From positions 1 to 64,000 of the forward strand of contig NZ_LGDW01000001.1 in the NCBI RefSeq assembly GCF_001280005.1: DNA of 64,000 nt. Reading direction: 5' to 3'. Below are positions 17,441 through 27,107 of this stretch, piece after piece. Within the stretch, counting starts at the first letter, position 1. Every line of letters begins with the position of its first letter. The notes under the pieces are model-generated. The model saw only the letters and a list, made by a program, of their open reading frames with translations. It made no database searches and was not told the DNA's origin. The stretch is from Streptomyces sp. NRRL WC-3618 (GTDB taxonomy: Bacteria; Actinomycetota; Actinomycetes; Streptomycetales; Streptomycetaceae). Made by a program: the position numbers and the translations under genes.

Positions 17441-18634
17441 TCAGCACCGGTCCCGCCCGGACCGGACGGAGATCATCGCTTGGCGTGTCAACTTCCAGCC
17501 GTCGTCGTGTCGTTCGACGTAACCAAGTGATCGGAGCTCGTACAGTCTGGCGACCGCGTCGTCCTTCGCCGTCGACGCGCCCCGCGCGATCTCGTCCACC
17601 GTCGCCGTCCCGCGCGCGGGCAGCGCGGCCAGGACGCCCTGCGCCGCCGGTTCCAGCAGGTCACGCGGGAGCACCGGCCCGCTCCGGTCCGGCGCCAGCT
17701 CCCCCATCTCCCCGACCAGCTCGGCGACTTCCGCAGCGTCGGTGACCAGCATCGCGTCGCCGCGCAGGAGTTCGTGCACACCCGCGGAGAGCCCGCTGGT
17801 GGCGGGTCCGGGCACCCCTATCGTGAACCGCCCCAGCCGCTGCGCCGCCCGCGCCGTGACGAGCGAGCCACTGCGGTACGCGGCCTCGACGACCACGGTC
17901 CCCCGGGTCAGGGCCGCGATCACCCGGTTCCGCATCACGAACCGGCTCTGCGTCGGATGGTCACCAGGCGGCAACTCGCCTACCACCAACCCCTGTTCGG
18001 CGATCCTGGTGATCAACTGGGTGTGCCCGCGAGGGTAGGGCCGGTCGACCCCGCAGGCGAGTACGGCGACAGTGGCCCCGCCCGCACCGAGCGCACCCCG
18101 GTGCGCGGCCCCGTCGACCCCGTACGCGCCGCCCGACACCACCACCCACCCGCGCTCCGCGAGCCCGGCGGCGAGCGTGGCCGCCATGTGGGCGCCGTAC
18201 TCGGTGCAGGCCCGGGCCCCCACCACGGCGACGGACCGCAGCGCCCACATCCGCAGGCTGGGCCGCCCGCGCACCCACAGCCCCGTGGGTCGCGCGTCCC
18301 CGAGGTCGTCGAGCTGGGCCGGCCACTCCGGCTCGCCGGGCCACACGAACCGCACCCCCGCCGCCCGCGCGACGGCGAGATCCCGCTCGGGCTCGGCCTG
18401 TGCCGCCCTCGCGCACAGGCCCGCCCACCGGGTCCCGGTGACCCCGGTCAGCATCGGGCCCCCGTCCCGCAGCCGCCGTGTCACCTCCACGGCCCCGCGC
18501 TCGCGGACCCACCGCCCGGCGACCTCGTCCCCCGGCTCCACAACCCGGGTGAGGAAGACCCGGGCAAGCCCTTCCGCACCCGACGGGCCACCCGACCCCC
18601 CGCCCGCCTCGGGGCGGCTCGCGTCCCCCGTCAC
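17441..18634 (-). CDS. dprA: DNA-processing protein DprA
   Basis: 397 residues. The central Rossmann domain is well conserved: [45 protein letters not shown] and [22 protein letters not shown]. An N-terminal SAM-like region and a C-terminal winged-helix (DML1-like) flank it. DprA binds single-stranded DNA and loads RecA during uptake of transforming DNA; Streptomyces is not known to be naturally competent, so the role here is unclear. The GTG overlaps the comM stop (GTGA). Confidence 0.95.
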   Translation of the reverse strand: MTGDASRPEAGGGSGGPSGAEGLARVFLTRVVEPGDEVAGRWVRERGAVEVTRRLRDGGPMLTGVTGTRWAGLCARAAQAEPERDLAVARAAGVRFVWPGEPEWPAQLDDLGDARPTGLWVRGRPSLRMWALRSVAVVGARACTEYGAHMAATLAAGLAERGWVVVSGGAYGVDGAAHRGALGAGGATVAVLACGVDRPYPRGHTQLITRIAEQGLVVGELPPGDHPTQSRFVMRNRVIAALTRGTVVVEAAYRSGSLVTARAAQRLGRFTIGVPGPATSGLSAGVHELLRGDAMLVTDAAEVAELVGEMGELAPDRSGPVLPRDLLEPAAQGVLAALPARGTATVDEIARGASTAKDDAVARLYELRSLGYVERHDDGWKLTRQAMISVRSGRDRC

Positions 18635-20256
18635 GTCAACGCCCCCATGGCCATCGGCACCCCGCGCGGCACCCCCGTACGCAGCTGCAGCGCCAGGGCG
18701 ACGTCCGTCGCGTCGGGCCGGTCGTGGCCGACAAGGTCCGCGACGGTCCAGGCGACCCGCATGACTCGGTCGATCCCGCGCGCGGTGAGCACCCCCCGCT
18801 CCAGGTTCCGCTCGGCCTCCTCCATCGCGCCCGGCGCCGCGTGCCAGCGGCTGCGCAGCTCCCGCCCCGGCACCTCGCTGTTGGTCCCCCAGGGCGTCCC
18901 CACGAGCCGCGCCGTCGCCCGCTCCCGGGCTGCCCGCACCCGGTCGGCGACCGTCGCCGTGGACTCACCCCGCGCGCCGCGCTCGACGAGCTGGGAGCGC
19001 GTGACCCGGTCCACCCCGACGCGCAGGTCGACCCGGTCGAGCAGTGGACCGGAGAGCCGTGCCTGGTAGCGCCGGATCACCGAGGGCGGACACTCGCAGA
19101 GGGTGTCCCGCTGGGAGAAACGGCCGCACGGGCAGGGATTGGCGGCCAGAATCATCAGGAACCTGGCCGGAAACCGCACGACCCCCGCACTGCGCGCGAT
19201 CACCACGTGACCGGCCTCCAGGGGCTGGCGCAGGGCGTCCAGCACCCGGCTGCCGAACTCCGGCGTCTCGTCCAGAAAGAGGATTCCGCGGTGCGCCAGC
19301 GAGACGGCTCCGGGCCGTGCGACGCCCTGTCCGCCGCCGACGAGTGCCTGCATGGTGGCCGAGTGGTGCGGTGCGCAGTAGGGCGCCGTGTCGATCAGGG
19401 GTTTGCCGGGTGGCAGCAGCCCCGCGACGGAGTGCACGGCGGTGACCTCCAGCGACTCCTGCCGGGTGAGCCGGGGCAGGACCGCGGGCAGCCGCTCGGC
19501 GAGCATGGTCTTGCCGGCCCCGGGCGGGCCCTCCAGGAACACGTGGTGGCCCCCGGCCGCGGCCACCTCCATCGCCGTGCGCGCCGAGTGCTGGCCCACG
19601 ACGTCGGAGAGATCGTGACCGTTGTCGTACGGGGCGGCGCCCGTGCTGTGCATGCCCGTGGCCGCTCCGGTGCCCGGCATCCGCAGGCCCGCCATCAGCG
19701 GGTCGGGGCGGCCGTGCTCGTCCGCTTCCTCGTCCGGCACCGGTTCGTCCGTGAGAACGGCGATCAGCTGCCGCAGACTGCGCACACCGAGCACCGACAC
19801 CCCGGGGACCAGCGCGGCCTCGGCGGCGGCGCACTCCGGTACGACCACCTGTTCGTAGCCGGAGTCGGCCGCTGCGAGCACCGCCGGCAGGATGCCCCGG
19901 ACGGGCCGCACCCGGCCGTCGAGGCCCAGCTCGCCGATCATCACGATGTCGGCGAGGACCCGGGGATCGATCCGTTCAGCGGCCCCGAGAACGGCGGCGG
20001 CGACGGCGAGGTCGAACCCGCTGCCGCTCTTGGGCACGGACGCCGGGCTGAGCCCCACCGTGAGCTTCTTCTGCGGCCACGCGGCCCCGGAGTTGACGAC
20101 CGCCGCCCGAACCCTGTCCTTGCTCTCCGTCAGGCTCTTGTCGGGCAGTCCCACCAGGGTGAACGCGGCGACCCCGGGTTCGAGATCGGCCTGGACCTCG
20201 ACGACCACGCCCTCGACACCCACCAGCGCCACCGAACACGTACGGGCGAACGCCAT
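18631..20256 (-). CDS. comM: YifB/ComM-family Mg-chelatase-like AAA+ ATPase
   Basis: 541 residues. N-terminal ChlI-like domain (FTLVGLPDKSLTESKDRVRA), then an AAA+ ATPase with Walker A GPPGAGKT, Walker B GILFLDE and a sensor AANPCPCG, and a C-terminal Mg-chelatase helical domain. The embedded Cys cluster NPCPCG...CECP is usual in the family. ComM is a hexameric branch-migration helicase in Vibrio and Haemophilus transformation. The ATG overlaps the yraN stop, and dprA follows with overlap, so yraN-comM-dprA form one translationally coupled unit. Confidence 0.93.
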   Translation of the reverse strand: MAFARTCSVALVGVEGVVVEVQADLEPGVAAFTLVGLPDKSLTESKDRVRAAVVNSGAAWPQKKLTVGLSPASVPKSGSGFDLAVAAAVLGAAERIDPRVLADIVMIGELGLDGRVRPVRGILPAVLAAADSGYEQVVVPECAAAEAALVPGVSVLGVRSLRQLIAVLTDEPVPDEEADEHGRPDPLMAGLRMPGTGAATGMHSTGAAPYDNGHDLSDVVGQHSARTAMEVAAAGGHHVFLEGPPGAGKTMLAERLPAVLPRLTRQESLEVTAVHSVAGLLPPGKPLIDTAPYCAPHHSATMQALVGGGQGVARPGAVSLAHRGILFLDETPEFGSRVLDALRQPLEAGHVVIARSAGVVRFPARFLMILAANPCPCGRFSQRDTLCECPPSVIRRYQARLSGPLLDRVDLRVGVDRVTRSQLVERGARGESTATVADRVRAARERATARLVGTPWGTNSEVPGRELRSRWHAAPGAMEEAERNLERGVLTARGIDRVMRVAWTVADLVGHDRPDATDVALALQLRTGVPRGVPMAMGALT

Positions 20257-20642
20257 CACGCCACCCCCCGCGCGTGTTCCACCACGGGCGCGCCGCGCTC
20301 GGGCAGCAGAACGCCGACGAGGTCGATACGGACGCCGCCGGGTGGTGCTCCTCCGTGTTCCTGGACCCAGCGCTCGGCGAGGCCCCGCAGTCGCTGCGCC
20401 TTGGCCGGCGTGACGGCCGCCATCGGGTGCTGGAAGGCCCCCGCCGGCCCGGCCGCCCGGCGGGTCTTGACCTCGCAGACGACGAGCGCGTCACCGTCCC
20501 GGGCCACGATGTCGATCTCGCCGGTGCGGCCGGCGCGCCAGTTGCGGTCCACGACCGTCATTCCGGCCTCGGCCAGCCGCCGCGCGGCCAGCTCCTCGCC
20601 GTACCTGCCCAGTGCGCCGCGTTGTGCGTTGCGTGTGTTCAT
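20256..20642 (-). CDS. yraN: YraN / UPF0102 family protein (predicted nuclease fold)
   Basis: 128 residues. It carries the family motif [20 protein letters not shown] and the restriction-endonuclease-like core [21 protein letters not shown], where D, E and K form a PD-(D/E)XK-type site. YraN proteins are commonly linked to comM and dprA, and a Holliday-junction or DNA-processing role has been proposed but not firmly shown. First gene of the coupled yraN-comM-dprA set. Confidence 0.92.
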   Translation of the reverse strand: MNTRNAQRGALGRYGEELAARRLAEAGMTVVDRNWRAGRTGEIDIVARDGDALVVCEVKTRRAAGPAGAFQHPMAAVTPAKAQRLRGLAERWVQEHGGAPPGGVRIDLVGVLLPERGAPVVEHARGVA

Positions 20643-20749
20643 GTCGGCACCACCTCCGGCGCCAACAATGCGGGCAGTTCAGCGAGCTATTGGATCTTGG
20701 TGGACAACCTCGGCATTGTGGATAACCTCGCCACCCGCACGAGTGACGA

Positions 20750-21058
20750 TCAGCCGCCCGGGAGCTCCAGATCGCTCTTGTTCAGCTCTTCGATGTTCAC
20801 GTCCTTGAACGTGAGTACCCGCACCTGCTTCACGAACCGGGCCGGCCGATACATGTCCCACACCCAGGCGTCCGCCATGGACACCTCGAAAAACACCTCG
20901 CCCTGGACCGAGTGCACCTGCATCTCGTAGTCGTTGGTGAGGTAGAAGCGCCGTTCGGTCTCGATCACATATTTGAACAGACCGACGACATCGCGGTACT
21001 CCCGGTAGAGCTTCAGCTCCATCTCGGTCTCGTACTTCTCGAGGTCCTCGGCGCTCAT
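20750..21058 (-). CDS. DUF2469 family protein
   Basis: 102 residues starting MSAEDLEKYETEMELKLYRE. This very conserved small acidic protein occurs across actinobacteria next to yraN, Nudix and signal peptidase genes; examples are annotated DUF2469. It contains alternating strands and helices, with VIETERRFYLTNDYEMQVHS in the middle. It is soluble and has no catalytic motif. The start was chosen because upstream sequence is not conserved and a GGGGAACATGCC ribosome site precedes it. Function unknown. Confidence 0.92.
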   Translation of the reverse strand: MSAEDLEKYETEMELKLYREYRDVVGLFKYVIETERRFYLTNDYEMQVHSVQGEVFFEVSMADAWVWDMYRPARFVKQVRVLTFKDVNIEELNKSDLELPGG

Positions 21059-21113
21059 GGCATGTTCCCCTTCAGCCGTGCGTCCCCCCATTGTGCGCCA
21101 GTACCGCGATCCG

Positions 21114-21638
21114 CTAGACGATTTCCGTGTCGAGGACCTCGGGGCTGGGCGGGGGACCTTCGTCGAGCACCTTGCGCAGGAGCTCGGCGAGTCTGGTCGG
21201 ATACACCGTCTCATGTGCCTGGGTCAGTTCCTGGCACGTCCACCAACGCGCTCCGGCGACACTGCGCCGTTCCAGCTCCGTGAGACCCGTGGCCCGGGTC
21301 TCCGTCGTGTCCGTACGGGCCAGGTAGTACCACTCGTCCTGGTCCCAGCGGCGCCCCGCGAACGGGAAGGAGCAGCTGCGCCGCCACAGCACCGGACCGA
21401 GTTCGACCTCGATGATGCCGGTCTCCTCCGCGAGTTCCCGCAGCGCGGCCTCCTCGCGCGTCTCGTCGCCCTCCAGGCCGCCACCGGGTGTGAACCACCA
21501 GGCGTCGGCCGGATCGTCGGGCTCGTGCCCGTGCAGCAGCAGAATCCGGTCCTCCGGGTCGAGGAGCACCACCCGGGACACCCTGCGCACACCGCCGGTG
21601 TACGAGTCGTCCGCACCGCCCACCGCCTCAGCGGGCAC
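21114..21638 (-). CDS. Nudix hydrolase
   Basis: 174 residues. The Nudix box is complete: GGLEGDETREEAALRELAEE followed by TGI, matching Gx5Ex7REUxEExGU. These enzymes hydrolyse nucleoside diphosphates linked to another group, with Mg2+ bound by the box glutamates. The GTG start overlaps the end of sipZ by 11 bases and has a GGAG site 7 bases upstream. It is part of the sipZ-led operon with the DUF2469 and yraN genes. The substrate cannot be inferred. Confidence 0.9.
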   Translation of the reverse strand: MPAEAVGGADDSYTGGVRRVSRVVLLDPEDRILLLHGHEPDDPADAWWFTPGGGLEGDETREEAALRELAEETGIIEVELGPVLWRRSCSFPFAGRRWDQDEWYYLARTDTTETRATGLTELERRSVAGARWWTCQELTQAHETVYPTRLAELLRKVLDEGPPPSPEVLDTEIV

Positions 21639-22374
21639 CGGCAGGCTCCGTCACCGCGGCACCACGCCGCTTCGCGACCCGGGCGGCCACGGGACCGTAG
21701 GCGCCGCCGCCCAGCACGAGCACCCCGCCCACCACGATCGCGACGGTGACCAGCCGCAGCGGACCCGGCGTGGACAGGGCGCCCAGCGTCTCGAAGCCCG
21801 TGGGGCGCGCCAGCATGCCCTTCATGGGCCACACCACCGCGTCGACGCGCGCCTCCACCCCGCTGCGCGGCACCGTGCCGCTGAAGGCCTCCGTGAGGTG
21901 GGCCGTGGAGTCCAGGGAACCGGTGCGCTCGTCACCGAGCAGGAACAGGCGCCCTTCGGGGACCGTGATCGACGGGATGTCGGTCAGCTCGGCGAGCTGG
22001 CCCTTGCCAAGGTAGGGCTCCTGGATCTGCTTGCCGTTGACGACCAGCTTGCCGTCCGTGCAGCAGGAGACGGTGTCCCCGCCCACGGCCACGACCCGCT
22101 TGACCAGGGGCATGTCGCCCCAGCTCGCCTGCCTGAAGACGACGACGTCACCACGCACGATGTCGCCGCCGTCGATCCGCTGGCCCAGCACCCGGTCACC
22201 GGCCACGATGGTGGGCGACATGGAGTCGGTCGGCACCGTGTATGGCCGGTAGAGGATCGCCCCCCAGACGAAACCACCGAGGAAGAGCACACAGCCGAGG
22301 GCCACGGCCAGTCCCGACAGCTTGCTGCCGAGCCCGCCGCGGCCCTCGGCCGGACGTGTCGTCGTAACGCTCAT
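21628..22374 (-). CDS. sipZ: Type I signal peptidase SipZ
   Basis: 248 residues. An N-terminal membrane anchor (LAVALGCVLFLGGFVWGAIL) precedes the catalytic Ser in TDSMSPTI and the catalytic Lys in PLVKRVVAVGGD; box E is LLGDERTGSLDST. A C-terminal hydrophobic helix (LVTVAIVVGGVLVLGGGAYG) and a basic tail give a second anchor. It removes signal peptides from exported proteins at the outer membrane face. It is the fourth of four tandem paralogues and the first gene of a unit with the Nudix, DUF2469 and yraN genes, as known for S. lividans sipZ. Box E has ERTGS where the others have HRxxS. Confidence 0.88.
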   Translation of the reverse strand: MSVTTTRPAEGRGGLGSKLSGLAVALGCVLFLGGFVWGAILYRPYTVPTDSMSPTIVAGDRVLGQRIDGGDIVRGDVVVFRQASWGDMPLVKRVVAVGGDTVSCCTDGKLVVNGKQIQEPYLGKGQLAELTDIPSITVPEGRLFLLGDERTGSLDSTAHLTEAFSGTVPRSGVEARVDAVVWPMKGMLARPTGFETLGALSTPGPLRLVTVAIVVGGVLVLGGGAYGPVAARVAKRRGAAVTEPAGAR

Positions 22375-22411
22375 CCCAGTGGTCTCCCAGATCGCTGCCT
22401 GGGACGGCACC

Positions 22412-23440
22412 CTACCGGTCGGTACCCAGCCCGGGAACACCGGAGTTTTCGCCGGTGCCGGAAGCGGTCGTACGACCGATCACGCGGCGCCTGCGCCACA
22501 GCACCAGCGGGACGGCGCCCGCGAGGCCCAGCACGCCCGGGGCGGCGGCGCTCAGGTTCTGGTCGAACGTGTCGGGAATCGGCAGCGTGGCCCAGTGGGT
22601 GGGAGGCCAGGCCACCACGATGGCGCGGCCGACGACGTTGCCCACGGGGACGAAGCCGTGGTTCTTGTCCTCCTGGTGGTACCGGGAGTCCAGCGAGTTC
22701 TGCCGGTGGTCACCCATGACCCAGATTTTGCCCTTGGGTACCGTGACCTTGAACTGCCCGCCCTGGTCGTCGACGGTGCACGGGGTGTTCCCCGCGTACA
22801 CGAACGACTTGTCGTCGAGCGGCTTGCCGTTGACCTTCAGCGGGCCCGTGCCCTTGCACTCGACGGTGTCGCCGCCGACGCCGATGACGCGCTTGATGAG
22901 GTCCTTCTCGTTGGCGGACGGCATCAGGCCGATCCAGCCCAGGACCCGCTGCACGGGGTTCGGTTCGACGACCGGCTCGTTGGCGAGCCACTCGGCGGGG
23001 TCGTGGAAGACGACGACCTCACCGCGCTCGGGCTCGGAGCCGAACCACGGGGTCAGCTTGTCGACCAGGACCCGGTCGCCCTGCTCCAGCGTGTGCTGCA
23101 TGGAGTCCGAGGGGATGGAGAACGCCTGCACCAGGAAGGTCTTGATCAGCAGCGCGAGCACCAGCGCGATACCGATGAGCAGGGGCAACTCCTTCCAGAA
23201 GGAGCGCTGATTCCTGGGCCTGCGGGCGGGCTCCCCGACATCCTGCGCCCTGTCGTCACCGGTGTCCCCATCGCCCGGCCCTGAGGACCCCGAGCCACCT
23301 TCCGAGGGCCCTGGGGCCCCGGAGTCACTCTCGGCGGGGACGGCGTCCCTCGCGGCCGGCGCAACCGGCTCCGCGGGGCGCTGTTCGTCGGGACCGTCCT
23401 GTCCGGACCGTGCGCCGACCGCCAAATCCCCCACATCCAC
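22412..23440 (-). CDS. sipY: Type I signal peptidase SipY
   Basis: 342 residues. A long hydrophilic, acidic N-terminal region of about 78 residues (Gly, Ser, Pro, Asp rich) precedes the membrane anchor ELPLLIGIALVLALLIKTFL. Catalytic Ser is in PSDSMQHTL and Lys in DLIKRVIGVGGD, with box E MGDHRQNSLDSRYH. A second hydrophobic segment (GVLGLAGAVPLVLW) is near the C-terminus. Start is one of two nearby GTG codons. The chosen start lies 116 bases inside the sipX reading frame, an unusually long overlap. Confidence 0.88.
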   Translation of the reverse strand: MDVGDLAVGARSGQDGPDEQRPAEPVAPAARDAVPAESDSGAPGPSEGGSGSSGPGDGDTGDDRAQDVGEPARRPRNQRSFWKELPLLIGIALVLALLIKTFLVQAFSIPSDSMQHTLEQGDRVLVDKLTPWFGSEPERGEVVVFHDPAEWLANEPVVEPNPVQRVLGWIGLMPSANEKDLIKRVIGVGGDTVECKGTGPLKVNGKPLDDKSFVYAGNTPCTVDDQGGQFKVTVPKGKIWVMGDHRQNSLDSRYHQEDKNHGFVPVGNVVGRAIVVAWPPTHWATLPIPDTFDQNLSAAAPGVLGLAGAVPLVLWRRRRVIGRTTASGTGENSGVPGLGTDR

Positions 23441-24407
23441 TCCTCACTCCGAACCACCGCCCACGCCGGAAGCGACGCAGGCCCACCACTCCCATAACGA
23501 GCGGGAGTTCCGCAGGGGTCGGGAGCGGGATCGATCCATACCGATCCGCGGTAGCCACCCTATGCGACGAGCCGAGGGCGGCGGCCGACCCACCCGGCAC
23601 CGCGGAGAACGTGTTCGGCTCCTCCAGACGGGTCCAGTGACCGAACGGCCAGGCGATGACCATGGCCCGGCCCACGACCGAGCTCTCGGACACGGTGCCG
23701 CTGTACGCCTCGGTGCGGTGGTAGCGGGAGTCGGCGGAGTTGGCTCGATGGTCACCCATCACGAACAGTCGTCCCTCGGGAACCTTCACCTCGAAGGTGA
23801 ACGAGGACGGCTTGTTGCCGGGATGGATGTAGTTCGTCTCGTTGAGCGGCATGCCGTTGACGGTCACGCGGCCCTGGGCGTCGCAGCACTTGACGGTGTC
23901 GCCGCCGACCGCGACGACGCGCTTGATGAGGTCCTTCTCGTCGTCCGAGGGCAGCAGGCCGATGAAGGTGAGCCCCTGCTTGACCTGCTTGACGACGACA
24001 GGGTCCGCGCCCTTGGCGGCCGCCGGCTCGTCGTCCAGCCAGCCCCCGGGGTCCTTGAAGACGACGACGTCACCGCGCGTGGGCTTCGAACCGAACCACG
24101 GGGTGAACTTGTCCACGAGGACACGGTCGCCGATCTGGATGGTGTTCTCCATCGAGCCCGACGGGATCACGAACGCCTGTACAAGGAAAGTCTTCAGGAC
24201 CAGGGCTATCAGGACCGCGACGCCGACCAGGAGCGGTATCTCCTTGACGGCCGAACGCCGCCTGCGCGCCTTGACCTTGCGCTGCAGCTTGCGCCGCTCC
24301 GCCCGGCCCGGCCTGGCGGCGCCGCCGGACGCCCGGCGGGAGCCGGTGGGCAGCAACTGCTCGGCGGGGGTGACGGGCGCACCGCGCGGCTTGCCCCGGT
24401 TACCCAT
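23325..24407 (-). CDS. sipX: Type I signal peptidase SipX
   Basis: 360 residues. A basic N-terminus (ERRKLQRKVKARRRR) precedes the anchor EIPLLVGVAVLIALVLKTFL. Catalytic Ser is in PSGSMENTI, Lys in DLIKRVVAVGGD, and box E is MGDHRANSADSRYH. After a hydrophobic stretch (LPLVMGVVGL) comes an Arg/Gly-rich tail of about 45 residues that coincides with the sipY start region in another frame. The tail is probably a consequence of the overlap. The ATG overlaps the sipW stop by 8 bases. Confidence 0.87.
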   Translation of the reverse strand: MGNRGKPRGAPVTPAEQLLPTGSRRASGGAARPGRAERRKLQRKVKARRRRSAVKEIPLLVGVAVLIALVLKTFLVQAFVIPSGSMENTIQIGDRVLVDKFTPWFGSKPTRGDVVVFKDPGGWLDDEPAAAKGADPVVVKQVKQGLTFIGLLPSDDEKDLIKRVVAVGGDTVKCCDAQGRVTVNGMPLNETNYIHPGNKPSSFTFEVKVPEGRLFVMGDHRANSADSRYHRTEAYSGTVSESSVVGRAMVIAWPFGHWTRLEEPNTFSAVPGGSAAALGSSHRVATADRYGSIPLPTPAELPLVMGVVGLRRFRRGRWFGVRSGCGGFGGRRTVRTGRSRRTAPRGAGCAGREGRRPRRE

Positions 24408-25116
24408 GGACACCGTCCGCGGCCGGCACACGCGCGTACGCGCCGGGCCGGTCCAGCCGGGTCCAGTGCTCGCGGGGCCAGGCGATCCACTCCGCCCGGC
24501 CGATCACCCTGCCGACGGGAACCATGCCTCCCCCCGGCGAACCCAGGTGGTCCCGGGAGTCGCTGGAGTCGTCGCGGTGGTCCCCCAGAAGGAAGAGTCC
24601 GCCCGCGGGCACGACCACGTCGAAGGACACCGTGGACGGGCTGTCACCGGGGTAAATGAACGTCGACTCGTCGACCGACCGGCCGTTCACCTCGATCCTC
24701 CCCTCCTTGTCGCAGCAGACCACGTGGTCTCTCCCCACACCCACAACGCGCTTGATGTAGTCGGCGTGCCCGAAGTAGCCGGTTCCGTCGAACACAATGA
24801 CGTCGCCGCGCTGCGGCTCGGCACCGAAACGGTACGCCAACCTATTTACGAGAACGCGGTCCCCGATCCTCAATCCGCGCTCCATCGAGCGGCTGGGAAT
24901 TTCGAACGGCTGGAGGACGAACCTGCTGAAGAGCAGCAGAAACACCAGGCAGACCAGCACGATCAGGGTGATCCGGCCGCCCGGGAGCCACTCCGCCGCC
25001 CGGGACACCAACGCAAAACGCGACCGGCCCTCCGGCCCCTCGGTGTCCGAGTTCTCCTCGGATCGAACAGGGCGGGAGGAGCGGTCGCGCTCCGTCGGCT
25101 GTGCTTCGGTGTTCAT
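24400..25116 (-). CDS. sipW: Type I signal peptidase SipW
   Basis: 238 residues. One N-terminal anchor (ITLIVLVCLVFLLLFSRFVL); catalytic Ser in PSRSMERGL and Lys in DYIKRVVGVGRD; box E is LGDHRDDSSDSRDH. It ends without a C-terminal membrane helix, as described for S. lividans SipW, unlike its three paralogues. The codons for VNRL (near 24840-24852) are GTA AAT AGG TTG, rare in this genome. It is the first of the cluster and lies downstream of rplS. The four paralogues probably have overlapping but not identical precursor preferences. Confidence 0.88.
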   Translation of the reverse strand: MNTEAQPTERDRSSRPVRSEENSDTEGPEGRSRFALVSRAAEWLPGGRITLIVLVCLVFLLLFSRFVLQPFEIPSRSMERGLRIGDRVLVNRLAYRFGAEPQRGDVIVFDGTGYFGHADYIKRVVGVGRDHVVCCDKEGRIEVNGRSVDESTFIYPGDSPSTVSFDVVVPAGGLFLLGDHRDDSSDSRDHLGSPGGGMVPVGRVIGRAEWIAWPREHWTRLDRPGAYARVPAADGVHG

Positions 25117-25176
25117 CGGGGCAGGATGTTATCCGGCCCCGATGTGAGCCTTCTTCACATCAGGCTCACCGGAAGC

Positions 25177-25527
25177 TCACCTGTCGCGCTTCTCCTTGAT
25201 CTTCGCGGCCTTGCCGCGCAGCTCACGGAGATAGTACAGCTTGGCGCGACGCACGTCACCACGCGTGACCAGCTCGATCTTCTCGACGATCGGGGTGTGC
25301 ACCGGGAAGGTGCGCTCGACGCCGACGGAGAACGAGACCTTGCGGACCGTGAAGGTCTCGCGGACACCGGAGCCCTGACGGCGGATGACTACGCCCTTGA
25401 ACTGCTGCACACGGGAGCGGTTGCCCTCGATGACGCGGACGTGGACGTTGACGGTGTCACCCGGGCGGAAGGCCGGGATGTCGCTACGCAGCGACGCGGA
25501 GTCGACTGTGTCGAGCAGGTGAGACAT
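25177..25527 (-). CDS. rplS: 50S ribosomal protein L19
   Basis: 116 residues starting [20 protein letters not shown]. The family motifs [20 protein letters not shown], then [12 protein letters not shown] and [15 protein letters not shown], are present. L19 sits at the 30S-50S interface. A longer frame starting MASTKKADE, nine codons upstream, is possible but untypical. Last gene of the rpsP-khpA-rimM-trmD-rplS operon. Confidence 0.98.
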   Translation of the reverse strand: MSHLLDTVDSASLRSDIPAFRPGDTVNVHVRVIEGNRSRVQQFKGVVIRRQGSGVRETFTVRKVSFSVGVERTFPVHTPIVEKIELVTRGDVRRAKLYYLRELRGKAAKIKEKRDR

Positions 25528-25660
25528 TTCGTCTGCTTTCTTCGTTGATGCCACAGGTCATCAACGGGAGCTTGATTTACGGAAGGTTGCTGTCCGTGCC
25601 GGGGCGGGCGTCGTGTCCCCCCGTGGCAGGGGCGCACGCCGGACGACGCACAACAGCGAG

Positions 25661-26482
25661 CTATTCTTCCACGCCGTCTGGCCTGCGCCAAAATCGGCCG
25701 TCGGCGGAAGGCGCCCACCCCATGATGGAGAGCATCTCGCGGTCCTTCTTGTCGAAGCCCGACGCGTCGCACCGCTCGATCAGATCGGGCCGGTTGGCCG
25801 CCGTACGACGCAGCGCCTCGTCCCGGCGCCAGCGCGCGATCTTCCCGTGGTGGCCACTGAGCAGCACGTCCGGGATCTCCCGGCCGCGCCACATGGGCGG
25901 CTTGGTGTAGACGGGCCCCTCCAGGAGGTTCGCCATGGCACCTGGCGCGAAGGAGTCGTCCCGGTGCGACTCGGCGTTGCCGAGGACCCCGGGCAGCAGC
26001 CGCGCGACGGCCTCCGTGATCACCAGTACGGCCGCCTCACCGCCGGCGAGCACATAGTCGCCGATGGACACCTCGTACACGGGCATCCGGGTGGCGTACT
26101 CGTCGATGACACGCCGGTCGATGCCCTCGTAACGGGCGGGCGTGAAGACCAGCCACGGCCGCTCGGACAGCTCGACGGCGAGCGCCTGGGTGAAGGGGCG
26201 GCCACTGGGCGTGGGCACCACCAGCGCGGGCGCTCCGGAGCCCGTCTCGTATCCGTCGGCCAGCACGTCGTCCAGCGCGTCGCCCCAGGGGTCGGTCTTC
26301 ATGACCATCCCCGGGCCGCCGCCGTAGGGCGTGTCGTCGACCGTGTTGTGGCGGTCGTACGTCCAGTCCCGGAGATGACGCACATGGACATTCAGCTGTC
26401 CACGCGCGCGTGCCTTGCCGACGAGCGAGACGTTCAGGGGTTCGAGGTACTCGGGGAAGATCGTGAGGACGTCGAGGCGCAT
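25661..26482 (-). CDS. trmD: tRNA (guanine37-N1)-methyltransferase
   Basis: 273 residues. SPOUT-fold enzyme with [16 protein letters not shown] at the start, the DDTPYGGGPGMVMK substrate segment, and the SAM-binding trefoil knot VYEVSIGDYVLAGGEAA. The catalytic Asp is expected in the segment RHLRDWTYDRH... near residue 40 to 50 or the later DDSFA segment by family comparison. It methylates G37 next to the anticodon and prevents +1 frameshifting. Its ATG shares one base with the rimM stop. Confidence 0.97.
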   Translation of the reverse strand: MRLDVLTIFPEYLEPLNVSLVGKARARGQLNVHVRHLRDWTYDRHNTVDDTPYGGGPGMVMKTDPWGDALDDVLADGYETGSGAPALVVPTPSGRPFTQALAVELSERPWLVFTPARYEGIDRRVIDEYATRMPVYEVSIGDYVLAGGEAAVLVITEAVARLLPGVLGNAESHRDDSFAPGAMANLLEGPVYTKPPMWRGREIPDVLLSGHHGKIARWRRDEALRRTAANRPDLIERCDASGFDKKDREMLSIMGWAPSADGRFWRRPDGVEE

Positions 26483-27024
26483 TACGACTCGTCCCGCGAC
26501 GAAGCGATCTCGGCCCGGTCGTCGATCAGACCCGGCGGCGGGTCGATGACCGCCCGCTGCTCCTCCAGGTCGATCTCCACCACGATCTCCTCGACGAACG
26601 GGATGTACACCTCACTGCCGTCGGGGCGCTCCACGACGAACAGGTCCTGGGAGGGCAGGTGCGAGATCTCGGTGATGCGCCCGACCTCGGTGCCGTCGAC
26701 CAGGACCACGTCCAGGTCCATCAGCTGGTGGTCGTAGTACTCGTCCTCACCCTCGGGGAGTTCCTCGGGGTCGACGTCGGCGATCAGCAGGACATTGCGC
26801 AGGGCCTCCGCGCCCGTACGGTCGCGTACGCCCTCGAAGCGCAACAGGAGGCGGCCGCTGTGGACACGGCCGGTCTCGATGGTCAGCGGGCCCGCCGACG
26901 CGGGGTCGGTGGCCAGGACGGCGCCGGGCGGGAGCCGCAGTTCCGGCTCGTCGGTACGTACCTCGACGGTGACCTCGCCCTTGATGCCGTGGGCGCGGCC
27001 CACGCGCGCGACTACGAGCTGCAC
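26482..27024 (-). CDS. rimM: 16S rRNA processing protein RimM
   Basis: 180 residues. N-terminal RimM domain [20 protein letters not shown] and a C-terminal PRC-barrel with [20 protein letters not shown] and [14 protein letters not shown]. It helps mature the 30S head by binding S19. Start is GTG. It belongs to the rpsP operon and is coupled to trmD. Confidence 0.95.
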   Translation of the reverse strand: MQLVVARVGRAHGIKGEVTVEVRTDEPELRLPPGAVLATDPASAGPLTIETGRVHSGRLLLRFEGVRDRTGAEALRNVLLIADVDPEELPEGEDEYYDHQLMDLDVVLVDGTEVGRITEISHLPSQDLFVVERPDGSEVYIPFVEEIVVEIDLEEQRAVIDPPPGLIDDRAEIASSRDES

Positions 27025-27107
27025 TTTCTGGAATCTCCTGTCCTACGACTACGGGCCGGGGACGGCCCAAGGGGCCCTCCCCGGCCCGAGCCGGTGCTAC
27101 GTGATGA

